Origin: Paracoccus jeotgali
Lineage (GTDB): Bacteria; Pseudomonadota; Alphaproteobacteria; Rhodobacterales; Rhodobacteraceae
Direction of reading: 5' to 3'
Length of the DNA: 64,000 nucleotides
NCBI RefSeq assembly: GCF_002865605.1
Contig: NZ_CP025583.1
Location: forward strand, 2,026,501 to 2,090,500
Shown: positions 37,884-46,969 of the stretch, piece after piece
Position numbering within the stretch: position 1 is the stretch's first letter
How the letters are laid out: every line of letters begins with the position of its first letter
Notes under the pieces: model-generated
Seen by the model: only the letters and a program-made list of their open reading frames with translations
Database searches by the model: none
Told to the model about the DNA's origin: nothing
Program-made: the position numbers and the translations under genes

Positions 37884-39286
37884 CCGCCATCGACTATCGC
37901 CACGCGGCCTCGGTGCCGCAACCGTCCCGGCTGGCGCGCGTGGGCCTGTGGCTGCGCGACCATCGCCGGGCGATCATGGCCATGCAATGGGCGGTGGTGC
38001 TGATCTATGCCGTGCTGCTGATCGGGCCGGCGGTGCTGCCGCTGCCGCCTTCGGGCGCGCATATCTGGAACAACCTGACGCTGCTGGCGCAGTTCCTGTT
38101 CTGGGGCGTGTGGTGGCCCGGGGTGCTGATCTCGATGCTGGTCTTCGGGCGGCTCTGGTGCGGCATCTTCTGCCCCGAAGGCGCGCTTTCCGAATTCGCC
38201 GCCCGCCACGGTCGCGGCCGCGCCACGCCGCGCTGGATTCGCTGGCGCGGCTGGCCCTTTGCGGCCTTCGTGATGACCACGGTCTATGGTCAGTTGATCA
38301 GCGTCTATCAATATCCGCTGCCGGTGCTGGTGATCCTTGGCGGTTCGACCGCCGCCGCCATTGCGGTGGGCTATATGTATGGCCGCAACAAGCGCGTCTG
38401 GTGCCGCTATCTCTGCCCGGTGAACGGGGTGTTCGGGCTGCTGTCCAAGCTCGCGCCGGTGCATTTCGGCGTCGATCAGCAGCAATGGAACGCGCCGGTG
38501 CAGCGGCCCGAGGCGATGCAGCCCTTTACCTGCGCGCCGCTGGTCGCCGTCAAGACGATGAAGGGCGCCAGCCCCTGCCACATGTGCGGGCGCTGCGCCG
38601 GGTTCCGCGACGCCGTCGAGCTGAAATCCCGCCGCCCGGATCACGAGGTCGTCCATGTCGCGGGCGAGACCGCCAGCCATTGGGACAGCCTGCTGATCAT
38701 CACCGGGCTGATCGGCGTGGCCCTTGGCGCCTTCCAGTGGTCGGCGAGCCCGTGGTTCGTCACCATCAAGCAGGCGCTGGCCGGCTGGCTGATCCGGCAC
38801 GACACGATCTGGCCGCTGGAACACAGCCTGCCCTGGTTCATGCTGACCAACTATCCCGGCCGCAACGACGTGCTGACCCTGCTGGATGCGACGGTGCTGC
38901 TGTCCTATATCGCCGCCGCGACCGCGATCCTCAGCCTGGGCGTGTCCCTGCCGCTGGCGCTGGCCGTCCGCCTCGTCGGGCGGTGGCAGTGGCAGCGGTT
39001 CCACCACCTCGCCCACGGGCTGATCCCGTTGGCGGCGGCGGGGGTGATTCTGGGCCTGTCGTCGATGACGGTGACGCAGTTGCGCGCGGATGGCTTCGCG
39101 CTTGGCTGGATCGGCACGGCGCGGTTCTGGACGCTCGCGATCGCCGTCATGGCCTCGTCTTGGCTGCTGACGCGGATTCTGGGCCGCTATGCCAGCGGGT
39201 TGCGGCAAGTGGTGGCAAGCGGGGCGGCGATCCTGTCGGTCACCGCGCCGCTGGTCGGCTGGTGGCTGTTGTTCTGGCATTGGTAG
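37880..39286 (+). CDS. polyferredoxin-type membrane protein of iron uptake (FtrD-like)
   Basis: This is a membrane protein of 468 residues with several helices and cysteine motifs: LWCGIFCPEGAL, VWCRYLCPVNGVFG and CHMCGRCAGF. The first two are NapH-like Cys-x3-Cys-Pro motifs, and the third is an incomplete ferredoxin-type cluster. In the FtrABCD system this subunit is thought to accept the electron from ferrous iron oxidation and pass it across the membrane. The start is by ATGA overlap with the FTR1 gene. No gene follows in the operon; imuA is 87 bases on. Confidence 0.9.
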   Translation: MTAIDYRHAASVPQPSRLARVGLWLRDHRRAIMAMQWAVVLIYAVLLIGPAVLPLPPSGAHIWNNLTLLAQFLFWGVWWPGVLISMLVFGRLWCGIFCPEGALSEFAARHGRGRATPRWIRWRGWPFAAFVMTTVYGQLISVYQYPLPVLVILGGSTAAAIAVGYMYGRNKRVWCRYLCPVNGVFGLLSKLAPVHFGVDQQQWNAPVQRPEAMQPFTCAPLVAVKTMKGASPCHMCGRCAGFRDAVELKSRRPDHEVVHVAGETASHWDSLLIITGLIGVALGAFQWSASPWFVTIKQALAGWLIRHDTIWPLEHSLPWFMLTNYPGRNDVLTLLDATVLLSYIAAATAILSLGVSLPLALAVRLVGRWQWQRFHHLAHGLIPLAAAGVILGLSSMTVTQLRADGFALGWIGTARFWTLAIAVMASSWLLTRILGRYASGLRQVVASGAAILSVTAPLVGWWLLFWHW

Positions 39287-39373
39287 GGCGAACGGCGACC
39301 GGCTGCCCCGGATCGTGACGTCAGCGCGTCTGACCCCTTCATTCCCGGCGCGGTCCTTTCTATCATCGCCGCC

Positions 39374-39961
39374 ATGAGCCAGCCCCCCCTCCCCGCCTTT
39401 CCCCTGCGGCCCGCGCGTGTGCACGAGGTCTTTGGCGCCGCCGCCCCGGCCTTTGCCGCCATCTGCGCGGCGGGCGGGTCGGGGCCGGTGCTGTGGGTGC
39501 GCGAATCATGGCTGCCCGAAACGCTGCACCCGTCCGGGCTGGCCATGTTTCTGGACCCCGACCGGCTGATCATCGCCAGTTCCGCCGATCAGACCGACAG
39601 CCTTGCCGTCGCGGAAGAGGCGCTGCGCGACGGTGCCGTGGGCCTTGTCGTCATCGAGATCACCCGCCCCGTGAACCTGCGCGAGGGGCGGCGGCTGCAG
39701 CTTGCCGCTGCCGCCGGGCGCAGCACCGGGCTGTGTCTGATCCGCGAGGGCATGGGCTCGAACGCCGCCGAGACCCGCTGGCACGCGATTCCCGTGTTCG
39801 ATCCTGCGCATGAGGACTCGACTCTGATGCGTTGGGAAATTACCAAGAACAAATCAGGAACCGTTGGCGCTTGGAATGTTGTCTGGAACTGGCAGGCGAA
39901 TCGTATCGATGTGGTTTCCCCGGCTGGCCTCGGACCGGGTTCTGCGGGCATGTCCGACTGA
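39374..39961 (+). CDS. imuA: ImuA-like SOS mutagenesis protein
   Basis: ImuA works with ImuB and DnaE2 in damage-induced translesion synthesis. This form has 195 residues. Matching parts are HEVFGAAAPAFA near the start, GPVLWVRESWLPETLHPSGL, EEALRDGAVGLVVIEI, GRRLQLAAAAGRSTGL and AAETRWHAIPVF. I see no P-loop, so despite distant RecA ancestry it should not hydrolyse ATP in the RecA way. The next gene starts 86 bases before its stop. I saw no GTTC-N7-GTTC LexA box in the 87 bases upstream. Confidence 0.9.
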   Translation: MSQPPLPAFPLRPARVHEVFGAAAPAFAAICAAGGSGPVLWVRESWLPETLHPSGLAMFLDPDRLIIASSADQTDSLAVAEEALRDGAVGLVVIEITRPVNLREGRRLQLAAAAGRSTGLCLIREGMGSNAAETRWHAIPVFDPAHEDSTLMRWEITKNKSGTVGAWNVVWNWQANRIDVVSPAGLGPGSAGMSD

Positions 39962-41474
39962 CCGCCCCTTTGCGCTGTTTCTGCGTCAGCACAACAGCGA
40001 TGTCATCCACTGCCTCAACCACGCCGCCGAGGCCGCCGATCTGTCGCGGGGGATGCGGATGACCGATGCCCGCAGCTTTTGCCCCGACCTGATCAGCCAG
40101 CCCGCCGACCCGGCGCAGGACACGCGATTCCTGCACCTGCTGCGGCGATGGGCCGGGCGCTATTGCCCCTGGGTCGGGATCGAGCCGCCCGACGGGCTGG
40201 TGCTGGACATCACCGGATCGGCGCATCTGTGGGGGGACGAGGCCGGGATGCTGGACGATATGCGCGACGCGGCGGCGCGGGCCGGAATGACGCTGCATCT
40301 GGGTCTGGGCGACACGCGCGGCGCGGCCTGGGCGCTGGCCCATTACGGCCAGGGCGTGGCGGCGCCGGGCGATCCCGCGCCCGTGCTGGCCCTGCCGGTC
40401 GCCGCGTTGCGCATCCCGGCCGAGATGGCGACCGGCCTGCAGCGCCTTGGGCTGCGCCGGGTGGGAGAGCTGGACGCGGCCGCGCGCGCCCCTCTGGCCC
40501 GGCGATTCGGGCCGCATCTGATGCTGCGGCTGGATCAGGCGCTTGGCCGCGCGCCCGAATCCATCACCCCCGCCGCCGAGCCGGTGCATTACGCGACGCG
40601 GCTGACCCTGCCCGAACCCATCGGGCTGGAAAGCGACCTGATGGCCGCGACCGAACGGCTGCTGGACGGGCTGTGCGCGAAACTTGCGACGCAGCAGGTC
40701 GGCGCGCGCACGCTGCGGCTGGAACTGCGGCGGGTGGACAGCGCCAGCCAGCACATCACCCTGCGGCTGGCGGCGGCGATGCGCGAACCGGCACGCATCC
40801 TGCCGCTGTTCGGGCGCAGCCTAAGCAAGGTCGATTCGGGCTTCGGGATCGACCAGATCCGGCTCGAGGCGGTGCTGGTCGAGCCCCTGCCCGAGATGCA
40901 GACCGGCATCGCCGAGACGCGCGCCCCGGACCGGCTGGCCGATCTGATGACCCGGATCGGCACCCGCATCGGGCTGGACAATCTGCACCGCTTCCAGCCC
41001 GCCGACAGCCACATCCCCGAACGCGCCTTTACCCTGACCCCCGCCACGCTGCCCCCCACACGGCAGACCGCGCCCGCCCGGCAGGCCGCATCGGCCCGGC
41101 AGTTCTCATCAGCACGTCTGGGCGCGACCCCAGACTCATCCGCCGGGCAGGACGCGACCACGTTGCAAGGCGCCGCCGCGCCGCCCTGCGGCTGGACCAG
41201 CCCCCGGCCCCGGCCGTTGCGGCTGTTCGACCCCGAGCCGATCATCGGGCGCGGTGCCTCTCCGCCACGCCGCTTTCGCTGGCGGCGCATGGTGCTGAAC
41301 ACCGCCCGCGCCACCGGGCCGGAACGGATCGCGCCGGAGTGGTGGCAAGAGGATAGCGGCTGGCGCGGCGGGCTGCGCGATTACTGGATGGTCGAAACCC
41401 GGCAAGGGCGGCGGCTGTGGATGTTCCACACCCCGCAGACGCCCGGCTGGTTCGTGCAGGGGGAATTCGCATGA
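39876..41474 (+). CDS. imuB: ImuB, inactive Y-family polymerase homologue
   Basis: ImuB is a Y-family-like scaffold that links ImuA, DnaE2 and the beta clamp. The protein has about 532 residues and begins GRRIVSMWFPRLASDRVLR, the usual start of this family. The acidic catalytic residues of active Y-family enzymes are absent: the first site reads SMWFPRL, and the second region is LDITGSAHLWGDEAG. The C-terminus has an Ala/Arg/Gln-rich linker (about residues 395-445) before a conserved end, RLWMFHTPQTPGWFVQGEFA. It overlaps imuA by 86 bases and dnaE2 by four. Confidence 0.92.
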   Translation: MLSGTGRRIVSMWFPRLASDRVLRACPTDRPFALFLRQHNSDVIHCLNHAAEAADLSRGMRMTDARSFCPDLISQPADPAQDTRFLHLLRRWAGRYCPWVGIEPPDGLVLDITGSAHLWGDEAGMLDDMRDAAARAGMTLHLGLGDTRGAAWALAHYGQGVAAPGDPAPVLALPVAALRIPAEMATGLQRLGLRRVGELDAAARAPLARRFGPHLMLRLDQALGRAPESITPAAEPVHYATRLTLPEPIGLESDLMAATERLLDGLCAKLATQQVGARTLRLELRRVDSASQHITLRLAAAMREPARILPLFGRSLSKVDSGFGIDQIRLEAVLVEPLPEMQTGIAETRAPDRLADLMTRIGTRIGLDNLHRFQPADSHIPERAFTLTPATLPPTRQTAPARQAASARQFSSARLGATPDSSAGQDATTLQGAAAPPCGWTSPRPRPLRLFDPEPIIGRGASPPRRFRWRRMVLNTARATGPERIAPEWWQEDSGWRGGLRDYWMVETRQGRRLWMFHTPQTPGWFVQGEFA

Positions 41475-44400
41475 CCTCTGAACCGCCCGACACCGACCAC
41501 GACCCGGAGGGGATCGCCAAGGTCACCGGCTATGCCGAGCTGTGCGTGACCAGCAACTTCACCTTCCTGACCGGCGCCTCGCACCCCGAAGAGCTGGTCG
41601 CCCGCGCGGCCGAGCTGGGGCTGGCGGCGATTGCGATCACCGACCGCAACTCGCTGGCCGGGGTGGTGCGGGCCTATTCGGCGCTGAAGGTGCTGCGCGA
41701 CGAGGCCCGCGCCCTGCCGATCCGCTCGCAACATCGCATCGACGGCTGCTCGCGTCAGGAAATCGGCAGCCCCACCGATATCGACACTTCGGGCGGGGTC
41801 CGGCTGCCGCGGCTGATCGTGGGCGCAAGGCTGGTGCTGCGCGATTGCGCGGTGGATTTTCTGGCCCTGCCCACCGACCGGCCCGCCTATAAACGCCTGT
41901 CCCGGCTGCTGAGCCGGGGCAAGATGCGCGCCGAAAAGGGCGAATGTCATCTGGATCTGGCCGATCTGGACACCGGCTGCGCGGGCATGATCCTGATCGC
42001 GCTGCCGGACAGCACCCGGACCCACAATGCGGCGGTTTCCCCCGACAGCGTGCAGGCGATCCGGCACATGACGCGGCGCTATCCCGGCCACGTCTTTCTG
42101 GGCGCCGCCCCGCGCTATGACGGCAGCGATCAGGCGTGGTTCGACGACTGCGCCGCGCTGGCGCTGCGCTGCGCCGCGCCGATGGTGGCGGTGGGCGACG
42201 TGCTGATGCACCGCGCCCATCGCCGCCCGCTGGCCGACGTCCTGACCTGCATCCGCGAGGGCATCGTCATCGACCAGATCGGCACCCGCGCCCTGCCCAA
42301 TGCCGAGCGCCGCCTGAAGGGGGCCGAGGACATGGCCCGGCTGTATCGCCGCCACCCCGCCGCGATCCGCCGCACGCTGGACATCGCCGCGCGCTGCGCC
42401 TTCGATCTGTCCGAACTGGCCTATGAATACCCGGACGAGGATGGCGGCGGCCCGCCCCAGCAGCGGCTCGAACGGTTGGCCCGCGCCGGTCTGGCGCGGC
42501 GCTATCCGCAGGGCGCGGATGCGCGGGTGCAGGGCCTGCTGGAGAAAGAGCTGCATCTGGTGGCAGAGCTTGGCTATGCCGCCTATTTCCTGACCGTGCA
42601 TGACATCGTGGCCGAGGCGCGGCGGCGCGGCATCCTGTGTCAGGGGCGCGGATCGGCCGCCAATTCGGTCATCTGCTATCTGCTGGGCATCACCGATGTC
42701 TCGCCGGACCTGATCGGGATGGTGTTCGAACGCTTCATCTCGCGCCATCGCGGCGAGCCGCCCGATATCGACGTCGATTTCGAACATGAGCGGCGAGAGG
42801 AGATCATCCAGTGGATCTATGACCGCTATGGCCGCGAACGCGCCGGGCTGTGCGCGACGGTGATCCATTTCCGCTCGCGCGCCGCGATCCGCGAGGTGGG
42901 CAAGGTCATGGGCCTGTCGCAGGACGTGACCGCCGCGCTGGCCGGGCAGATCTGGGGCTGGTCCGGCGACGCCCCCGGCCGCGAGCGGGTCGAGGAGCTG
43001 GGGCTGAACCCCGACGACCGCCGGCTGGCCCAGACCATGCGGCTGATCGCCACCATCATCGGCTTTCCGCGCCACCTCTCGCAGCATGTCGGCGGCTTTG
43101 TCATCACCAAGGGCCGGCTGGACGAGCTGTGCCCGATCGGCAATGCCGCCATGGCCGACCGCACCTGCATCGAATGGGACAAGGACGACATCGACGCGCT
43201 TGGCATCCTCAAGGTCGATATCCTGGCGCTGGGGATGCTGACCTGCCTGCGCAAATCCTTCGACCTGCTGGCCCGGCACGAGGGGCAGGCGCTGACCCTC
43301 GACACCGTCCCGCAAGAGGACGGGGCCACCTATCGGATGCTGACCCGCGCCGATGCGGTCGGGGTGTTTCAGGTCGAAAGCCGGGCGCAGATGAACTTTC
43401 TGCCCCGGATGAAGCCGCGCACCTTCTATGATCTGGTGATCGAGGTCGCCATCGTCCGCCCCGGCCCGATCCAGGGCGGCATGGTCAAACCCTATATCCG
43501 CCGCCGTCAGGGCCTTGAGGCGGCCGAGCCCTTTGGTCCGGCGCTGGCCGAGGTGACGGCCAAGACCCTCGGCGTGCCGCTGTTTCAGGAACAGGCCATG
43601 CAGATCGCCGTCGTCGGTGCCGGCTATACCGCGGAAGAGGCCGACCGCCTGCGCCGTTCGCTGGCCAGTTTCCGGCGCATGGGCACCATCGGCGAACATC
43701 GCGACCGCTTTGTCGCCGGGATGATGGCCAATGGCTATTCGGCCGAGATCGCCGCCGCCTGCTTTACCCAGATCGAGGGCTTCGCCGATTACGGCTTTCC
43801 CGAAAGCCACGCGGCGGCCTTTGCCATGCTGACCTATGTCTCGTCATGGCTGAAATGCCATCACCCGGCGGTGTTCGCCTGTGCGCTGCTGAACAGCCAG
43901 CCGATGGGGTTCTATGCCCCCGCCCAGATCGTCCGCGACGTGCGCGAACACGGGGTCGAGACGCGGCCCATCTGCGTGAACGCCAGCGCCTGGGACAACA
44001 CGCTGGAACGCCGCGCCGATGGCGCGCTGGCGCTGCGGCTGGGGTTTCGCCAGATCAAGGGGATGCGGGCCGAGGATGCCGACTGGATCGCGGCGGCGCG
44101 CGGCAATGGCTATCCCGACCCCGAAAGCCTGTGGCTGCGGGCGGGGATCTCGCCCGCCGTGCTGGAACGCCTGGCCGAGGCCGACGCCTTCGCCGGTCAG
44201 GGCCTGAACCGCCGCGATGCGCTGTGGGCGGTGCGCGCGATCCGCTCGCCCGCGCCGCTGCCCCTGTTCAACGACCCCATCGACGGCGAGGGGCTGCGCG
44301 AACCCGCCGTCACCCTGCCCGGAATGCATCTGGGCGAGGAGGTGGTCGAGGATTACCTCTCGACCCGCCTGACCCTGCGCGCCCATCCGATGGAACTGCT

Positions 44401-44860
44401 GCGCCCCGCCATCCCCGGCCTGACCTGCCACGAATCGCTCGCCACGACGCCGGTGGGGCGGGTCACGGTCTGCGGGCTGGTCATCACCCGCCAGCGGCCG
44501 GGCACGGCCTCGGGCGTGGTCTTCGTGACGCTCGAAGATGAGACCGGGGTCAGCAACATCGTCGTCTGGCCCAAGGTCTATGAACGCTTTCGCCGCGCCG
44601 TCATGGGCGGGCGGCTGCTGAAGGTGACCGGGCGGCTGCAGCGCGAGGGCATCGTCGTCCACCTGATCGCCGACCAGATCGAGGATCTGTCGGCGCGGCT
44701 GTCCGACCTGTCCCATCCGCTGCACGAGATGATCGCGACCGGCGAGCGCAAGACCGACGAATCCCCGCTGCGCCAGACCCAGCGCGGCCAGACCCGCCCC
44801 CGCCCGCTGCATCCGCGCGATCAGGCCCGGCAACTGTTTCCCAGCCGCGATTTCCACTAG
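41471..44860 (+). CDS. dnaE2: error-prone DNA polymerase DnaE2
   Basis: DnaE2 is the catalytic polymerase of the ImuA-ImuB-DnaE2 mutasome. The 1129-residue C-family enzyme has an N-terminal PHP domain (ELCVTSNFTFLTGASHPEEL, AIAITDRNSLAGV), a polymerase core with GRGSAANSVICYLLGITDVS and EPPDIDVDFEHERREEIIQW, holding the Asp pair, VFQVESRAQM, and a C-terminal OB fold (VTVCGLVITRQRPGTASGVV). It ends in SRDFH, the usual DnaE2 tail. Start is by ATGA overlap with imuB. It is separate from the replicative DnaE1, which is not here. Confidence 0.96.
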   Translation: MTSEPPDTDHDPEGIAKVTGYAELCVTSNFTFLTGASHPEELVARAAELGLAAIAITDRNSLAGVVRAYSALKVLRDEARALPIRSQHRIDGCSRQEIGSPTDIDTSGGVRLPRLIVGARLVLRDCAVDFLALPTDRPAYKRLSRLLSRGKMRAEKGECHLDLADLDTGCAGMILIALPDSTRTHNAAVSPDSVQAIRHMTRRYPGHVFLGAAPRYDGSDQAWFDDCAALALRCAAPMVAVGDVLMHRAHRRPLADVLTCIREGIVIDQIGTRALPNAERRLKGAEDMARLYRRHPAAIRRTLDIAARCAFDLSELAYEYPDEDGGGPPQQRLERLARAGLARRYPQGADARVQGLLEKELHLVAELGYAAYFLTVHDIVAEARRRGILCQGRGSAANSVICYLLGITDVSPDLIGMVFERFISRHRGEPPDIDVDFEHERREEIIQWIYDRYGRERAGLCATVIHFRSRAAIREVGKVMGLSQDVTAALAGQIWGWSGDAPGRERVEELGLNPDDRRLAQTMRLIATIIGFPRHLSQHVGGFVITKGRLDELCPIGNAAMADRTCIEWDKDDIDALGILKVDILALGMLTCLRKSFDLLARHEGQALTLDTVPQEDGATYRMLTRADAVGVFQVESRAQMNFLPRMKPRTFYDLVIEVAIVRPGPIQGGMVKPYIRRRQGLEAAEPFGPALAEVTAKTLGVPLFQEQAMQIAVVGAGYTAEEADRLRRSLASFRRMGTIGEHRDRFVAGMMANGYSAEIAAACFTQIEGFADYGFPESHAAAFAMLTYVSSWLKCHHPAVFACALLNSQPMGFYAPAQIVRDVREHGVETRPICVNASAWDNTLERRADGALALRLGFRQIKGMRAEDADWIAAARGNGYPDPESLWLRAGISPAVLERLAEADAFAGQGLNRRDALWAVRAIRSPAPLPLFNDPIDGEGLREPAVTLPGMHLGEEVVEDYLSTRLTLRAHPMELLRPAIPGLTCHESLATTPVGRVTVCGLVITRQRPGTASGVVFVTLEDETGVSNIVVWPKVYERFRRAVMGGRLLKVTGRLQREGIVVHLIADQIEDLSARLSDLSHPLHEMIATGERKTDESPLRQTQRGQTRPRPLHPRDQARQLFPSRDFH

Positions 44861-44955
44861 GCCGCGGACGGGCAAGAAGGTTTATGTTGAAAGCGGCTGG
44901 CGATGCGGCGCACCGGTCACGACGCCTGACCTTCGCCAATCGGCAAGCAGCATGA

Positions 44956-44984
44956 AGCCCTCCCGCAGAACATGCGGAAGGGCT
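44956..44984. terminator. hairpin between dnaE2 and glycine-zipper gene
   Basis: A 12-bp stem with one mismatch (44956-44967 with 44973-44984) and a 5-base loop lies between two convergent genes. It has no T-run on either side, so it could be a weak bidirectional terminator or an mRNA end-stabiliser. Confidence 0.45.
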
Positions 44985-45036
44985 GCACGACAAAAGCCAG
45001 ACCGGAACTCCGGTCGCTTACCTCACCCGAACGGCG

Positions 45037-45303
45037 TCAGCAGGGCGCCTGATAGGTCTGCCCGGTCTGGGTGTTGCGGAAGGTGCACGTCTTGTTCGTG
45101 GGCTGCATCGCGCCCACCTGAGTGCCGACGGCCGCGCCGACCAGCGTGGCCGCGGTCCGGCCGCTGCCCTTGCCGATCTGATTGCCCGCGGCGGCGCCGA
45201 TCAGCGCGCCGGTCCCGGCATTGATTCCCTGATTGTCCGAACATCCCGCCAATGCGAAGATGCTCATGGCGGCGACGACGGCGAAACCTGCAGTTCTTTT
45301 CAT
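45037..45303 (-). CDS. glycine-zipper lipoprotein
   Basis: This is an 88-residue lipoprotein. The signal ends IFALAGC with the lipid Cys at residue 21. A glycine-zipper region (about 30-70) follows: GALIGAAAGNQIGKGSGRTA and TLVGAAVGTQVG, of the kind seen in outer-membrane Rick_17kDa-type proteins. The C-terminus has a second Cys and ends in Cys, so a disulphide is possible. The start at 45303 gives a proper signal peptide. Function is unknown; members are thought to span or stress-protect the outer membrane. Confidence 0.85.
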   Translation of the reverse strand: MKRTAGFAVVAAMSIFALAGCSDNQGINAGTGALIGAAAGNQIGKGSGRTAATLVGAAVGTQVGAMQPTNKTCTFRNTQTGQTYQAPC

Positions 45304-45445
45304 CTCATGTCCTTTGTCGAGTTCGTTTCGAATCGATATCGATCTTGAGCAACTCATCGCAGAAACTCAGCGCCGATCCGGAAATGCTGCCAGTAACATG
45401 GCCTAAAGTCTAGCTTTCGTTGTCAGAACCCGGCTGGACAACGCG

Positions 45446-46765
45446 CTAGCGCCAGGACCGGTCCTCGGCCTGCCGCTGCCGCATGTTGCGGCGAAACAGG
45501 GTCAGCGCGGCCAGCGTGCACAGCGCCCCCGACAGCAGATAGACGCCTGCCGACCACAGCCCGAACCGCTCGGCCAGAAACAGCGCCACAACGGGCGCAA
45601 AGCCTGCCCCGAACATCCATGACAGGTCCGAGGTCAGGTTCGAGGCCGTATAGCGGTTCTCCATCGCGAACCCCGCCGCGACCACGCCCGAGGATTGCCC
45701 GAAGGACAGGCCCAGCAGCGCAAAGCCGATAAAGACGTAAAGCGCCTGCCCGCTCAGGCCCAGACCCAGCAGCACCGGCGAGATCACCGCATAGACCGCA
45801 ATCGCGATGGCGCAGTTGCGCAGCAGCGAGCGCCGCCCGATCCGGTCGGCCAGAAAGCCCGAGGCGATGATGCCGCCCAGTCCGATGGCGCCGCCGAAAA
45901 TCTCGATCCACAGGAAGGCCACGACGTTTTCCGGCGCGTTCAGATGAATCCAGGCCAGCGGAAACACCGTGACCATATGCATCAGTGCCAGCGTCGCCAG
46001 CGGCACGAAACTGCCCGCGATCAGGTTCGACGCCTCGTCCAGCAGCAGCCGGGGGTTGATCCGGGGGCGCAGCTCGGCCTTGGCGTAAAGCGCGTCGAAT
46101 TCCTCGCTGACCGCCAGCCGCAGCCGCGCGAACAGCGCCACGACGTTGATCGCAAAGGCGACAAAGAAGGGATAGCGCCAGCCGTAATTCAGGAACTCGT
46201 CCTCGGTCAGGCTCATGCGCAGAAAGACGAACAGCGCGCTGGCCAGGATCAGCCCGATGGGCGCGCCGATCTGCGGCAGCGTCGCGTAACGCGCCTTGCG
46301 ATCCTCGGGCGCGTTCATTGCCAGCAGCGACGACATGCCGTCATAGGCCCCGCCCAGGGCCGCGCCCTGCCCCATGCGGAACAGGCACAGGCTGGCCACG
46401 GTCAGCCAGCCCTCGGATTCGAAGCTGGGCAGGAACGAGATCGCCACCGTCGACATGCCCAGCAGGAACAGCGAGGCGGTCAGCTTGACCCCGCGCCCCC
46501 AGCGCCGGTCGATGGCGGTAAAGACAAAGCTGCCCACCGGCCGCGCGACGAAACCAAGCGCCAGCACCAGAAACGCGAACAGCGTCCCGTCAAGCGGCGT
46601 GGCAAAGGAAAAGATGAACTGCGGGAAGACCAGCACCGCCGCGATGGCGAAGACGAAAAAATCGAAGAACTCGGAGGTGCGACCAATTACCACACCGATG
46701 GCGATATCGGTGAGTCGTCCCTGACTGACCGGCGCAGAGCGGTCCGAATCGGCGGCAAGTTCCAT
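45446..46765 (-). CDS. MFS metabolite:H+ symporter (MHS type)
   Basis: This is a 12-helix carrier of 439 residues in the metabolite:H+ symporter branch of the MFS, which includes citrate, alpha-ketoglutarate and shikimate carriers. Seen are TSEFFDFFVFAIAAVLVFPQ, GFVARPVGSFVFTAIDRRWG (the loop 2-3 signature), RMGQGAALGGAYDGMSSLLA and APEDRKARYATLPQIGAPIG. The substrate is unknown; a carboxylate is likely for the family. It is divergent from the cyo operon with 204 bases between the coding regions. Confidence 0.9.
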   Translation of the reverse strand: MELAADSDRSAPVSQGRLTDIAIGVVIGRTSEFFDFFVFAIAAVLVFPQFIFSFATPLDGTLFAFLVLALGFVARPVGSFVFTAIDRRWGRGVKLTASLFLLGMSTVAISFLPSFESEGWLTVASLCLFRMGQGAALGGAYDGMSSLLAMNAPEDRKARYATLPQIGAPIGLILASALFVFLRMSLTEDEFLNYGWRYPFFVAFAINVVALFARLRLAVSEEFDALYAKAELRPRINPRLLLDEASNLIAGSFVPLATLALMHMVTVFPLAWIHLNAPENVVAFLWIEIFGGAIGLGGIIASGFLADRIGRRSLLRNCAIAIAVYAVISPVLLGLGLSGQALYVFIGFALLGLSFGQSSGVVAAGFAMENRYTASNLTSDLSWMFGAGFAPVVALFLAERFGLWSAGVYLLSGALCTLAALTLFRRNMRQRQAEDRSWR

Positions 46766-46969
46766 GTTTTCAACCTGTTGCTGTTCAGCGGCGGGTTTTC
46801 GTCTGTCCTTCCAAGGTTCCGGCCCTGCCGGTTCCTGTCAAGCGTGGCTCTGTCATGGACAAAGCGGCGCGGCTTTGGTTTTATCCGTATCTCATATCCG
46901 GCTTTGCGGTGCCATCTTCCGCTTGCAAAGATCGCGCAGACCATCGCCGGCCCGTCCAGCAACCCCGAG
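46766..46969. other. divergent promoter region between MFS gene and cyoA
   Basis: These 204 bases must carry the cyo promoter. A stretch around 46868-46905 is AT-richer than its surroundings (it includes GGTTTTATCC and TCTCATATCC), and a -10 element could lie there. I found no FNR-type TTGAT-N4-ATCAA site and no other recognisable operator. Confidence 0.35.

Noticed and set aside
39287..39373. LexA box before imuA
   Set aside because: No GTTC-N7-GTTC or GAAC-N7-GAAC pattern is present; single half-sites alone are not enough.
41381..43810. Long minus-strand open frame opposite imuB and dnaE2
   Set aside because: It is a shadow of the dnaE2 coding strand with low-complexity composition and no ribosome binding site.
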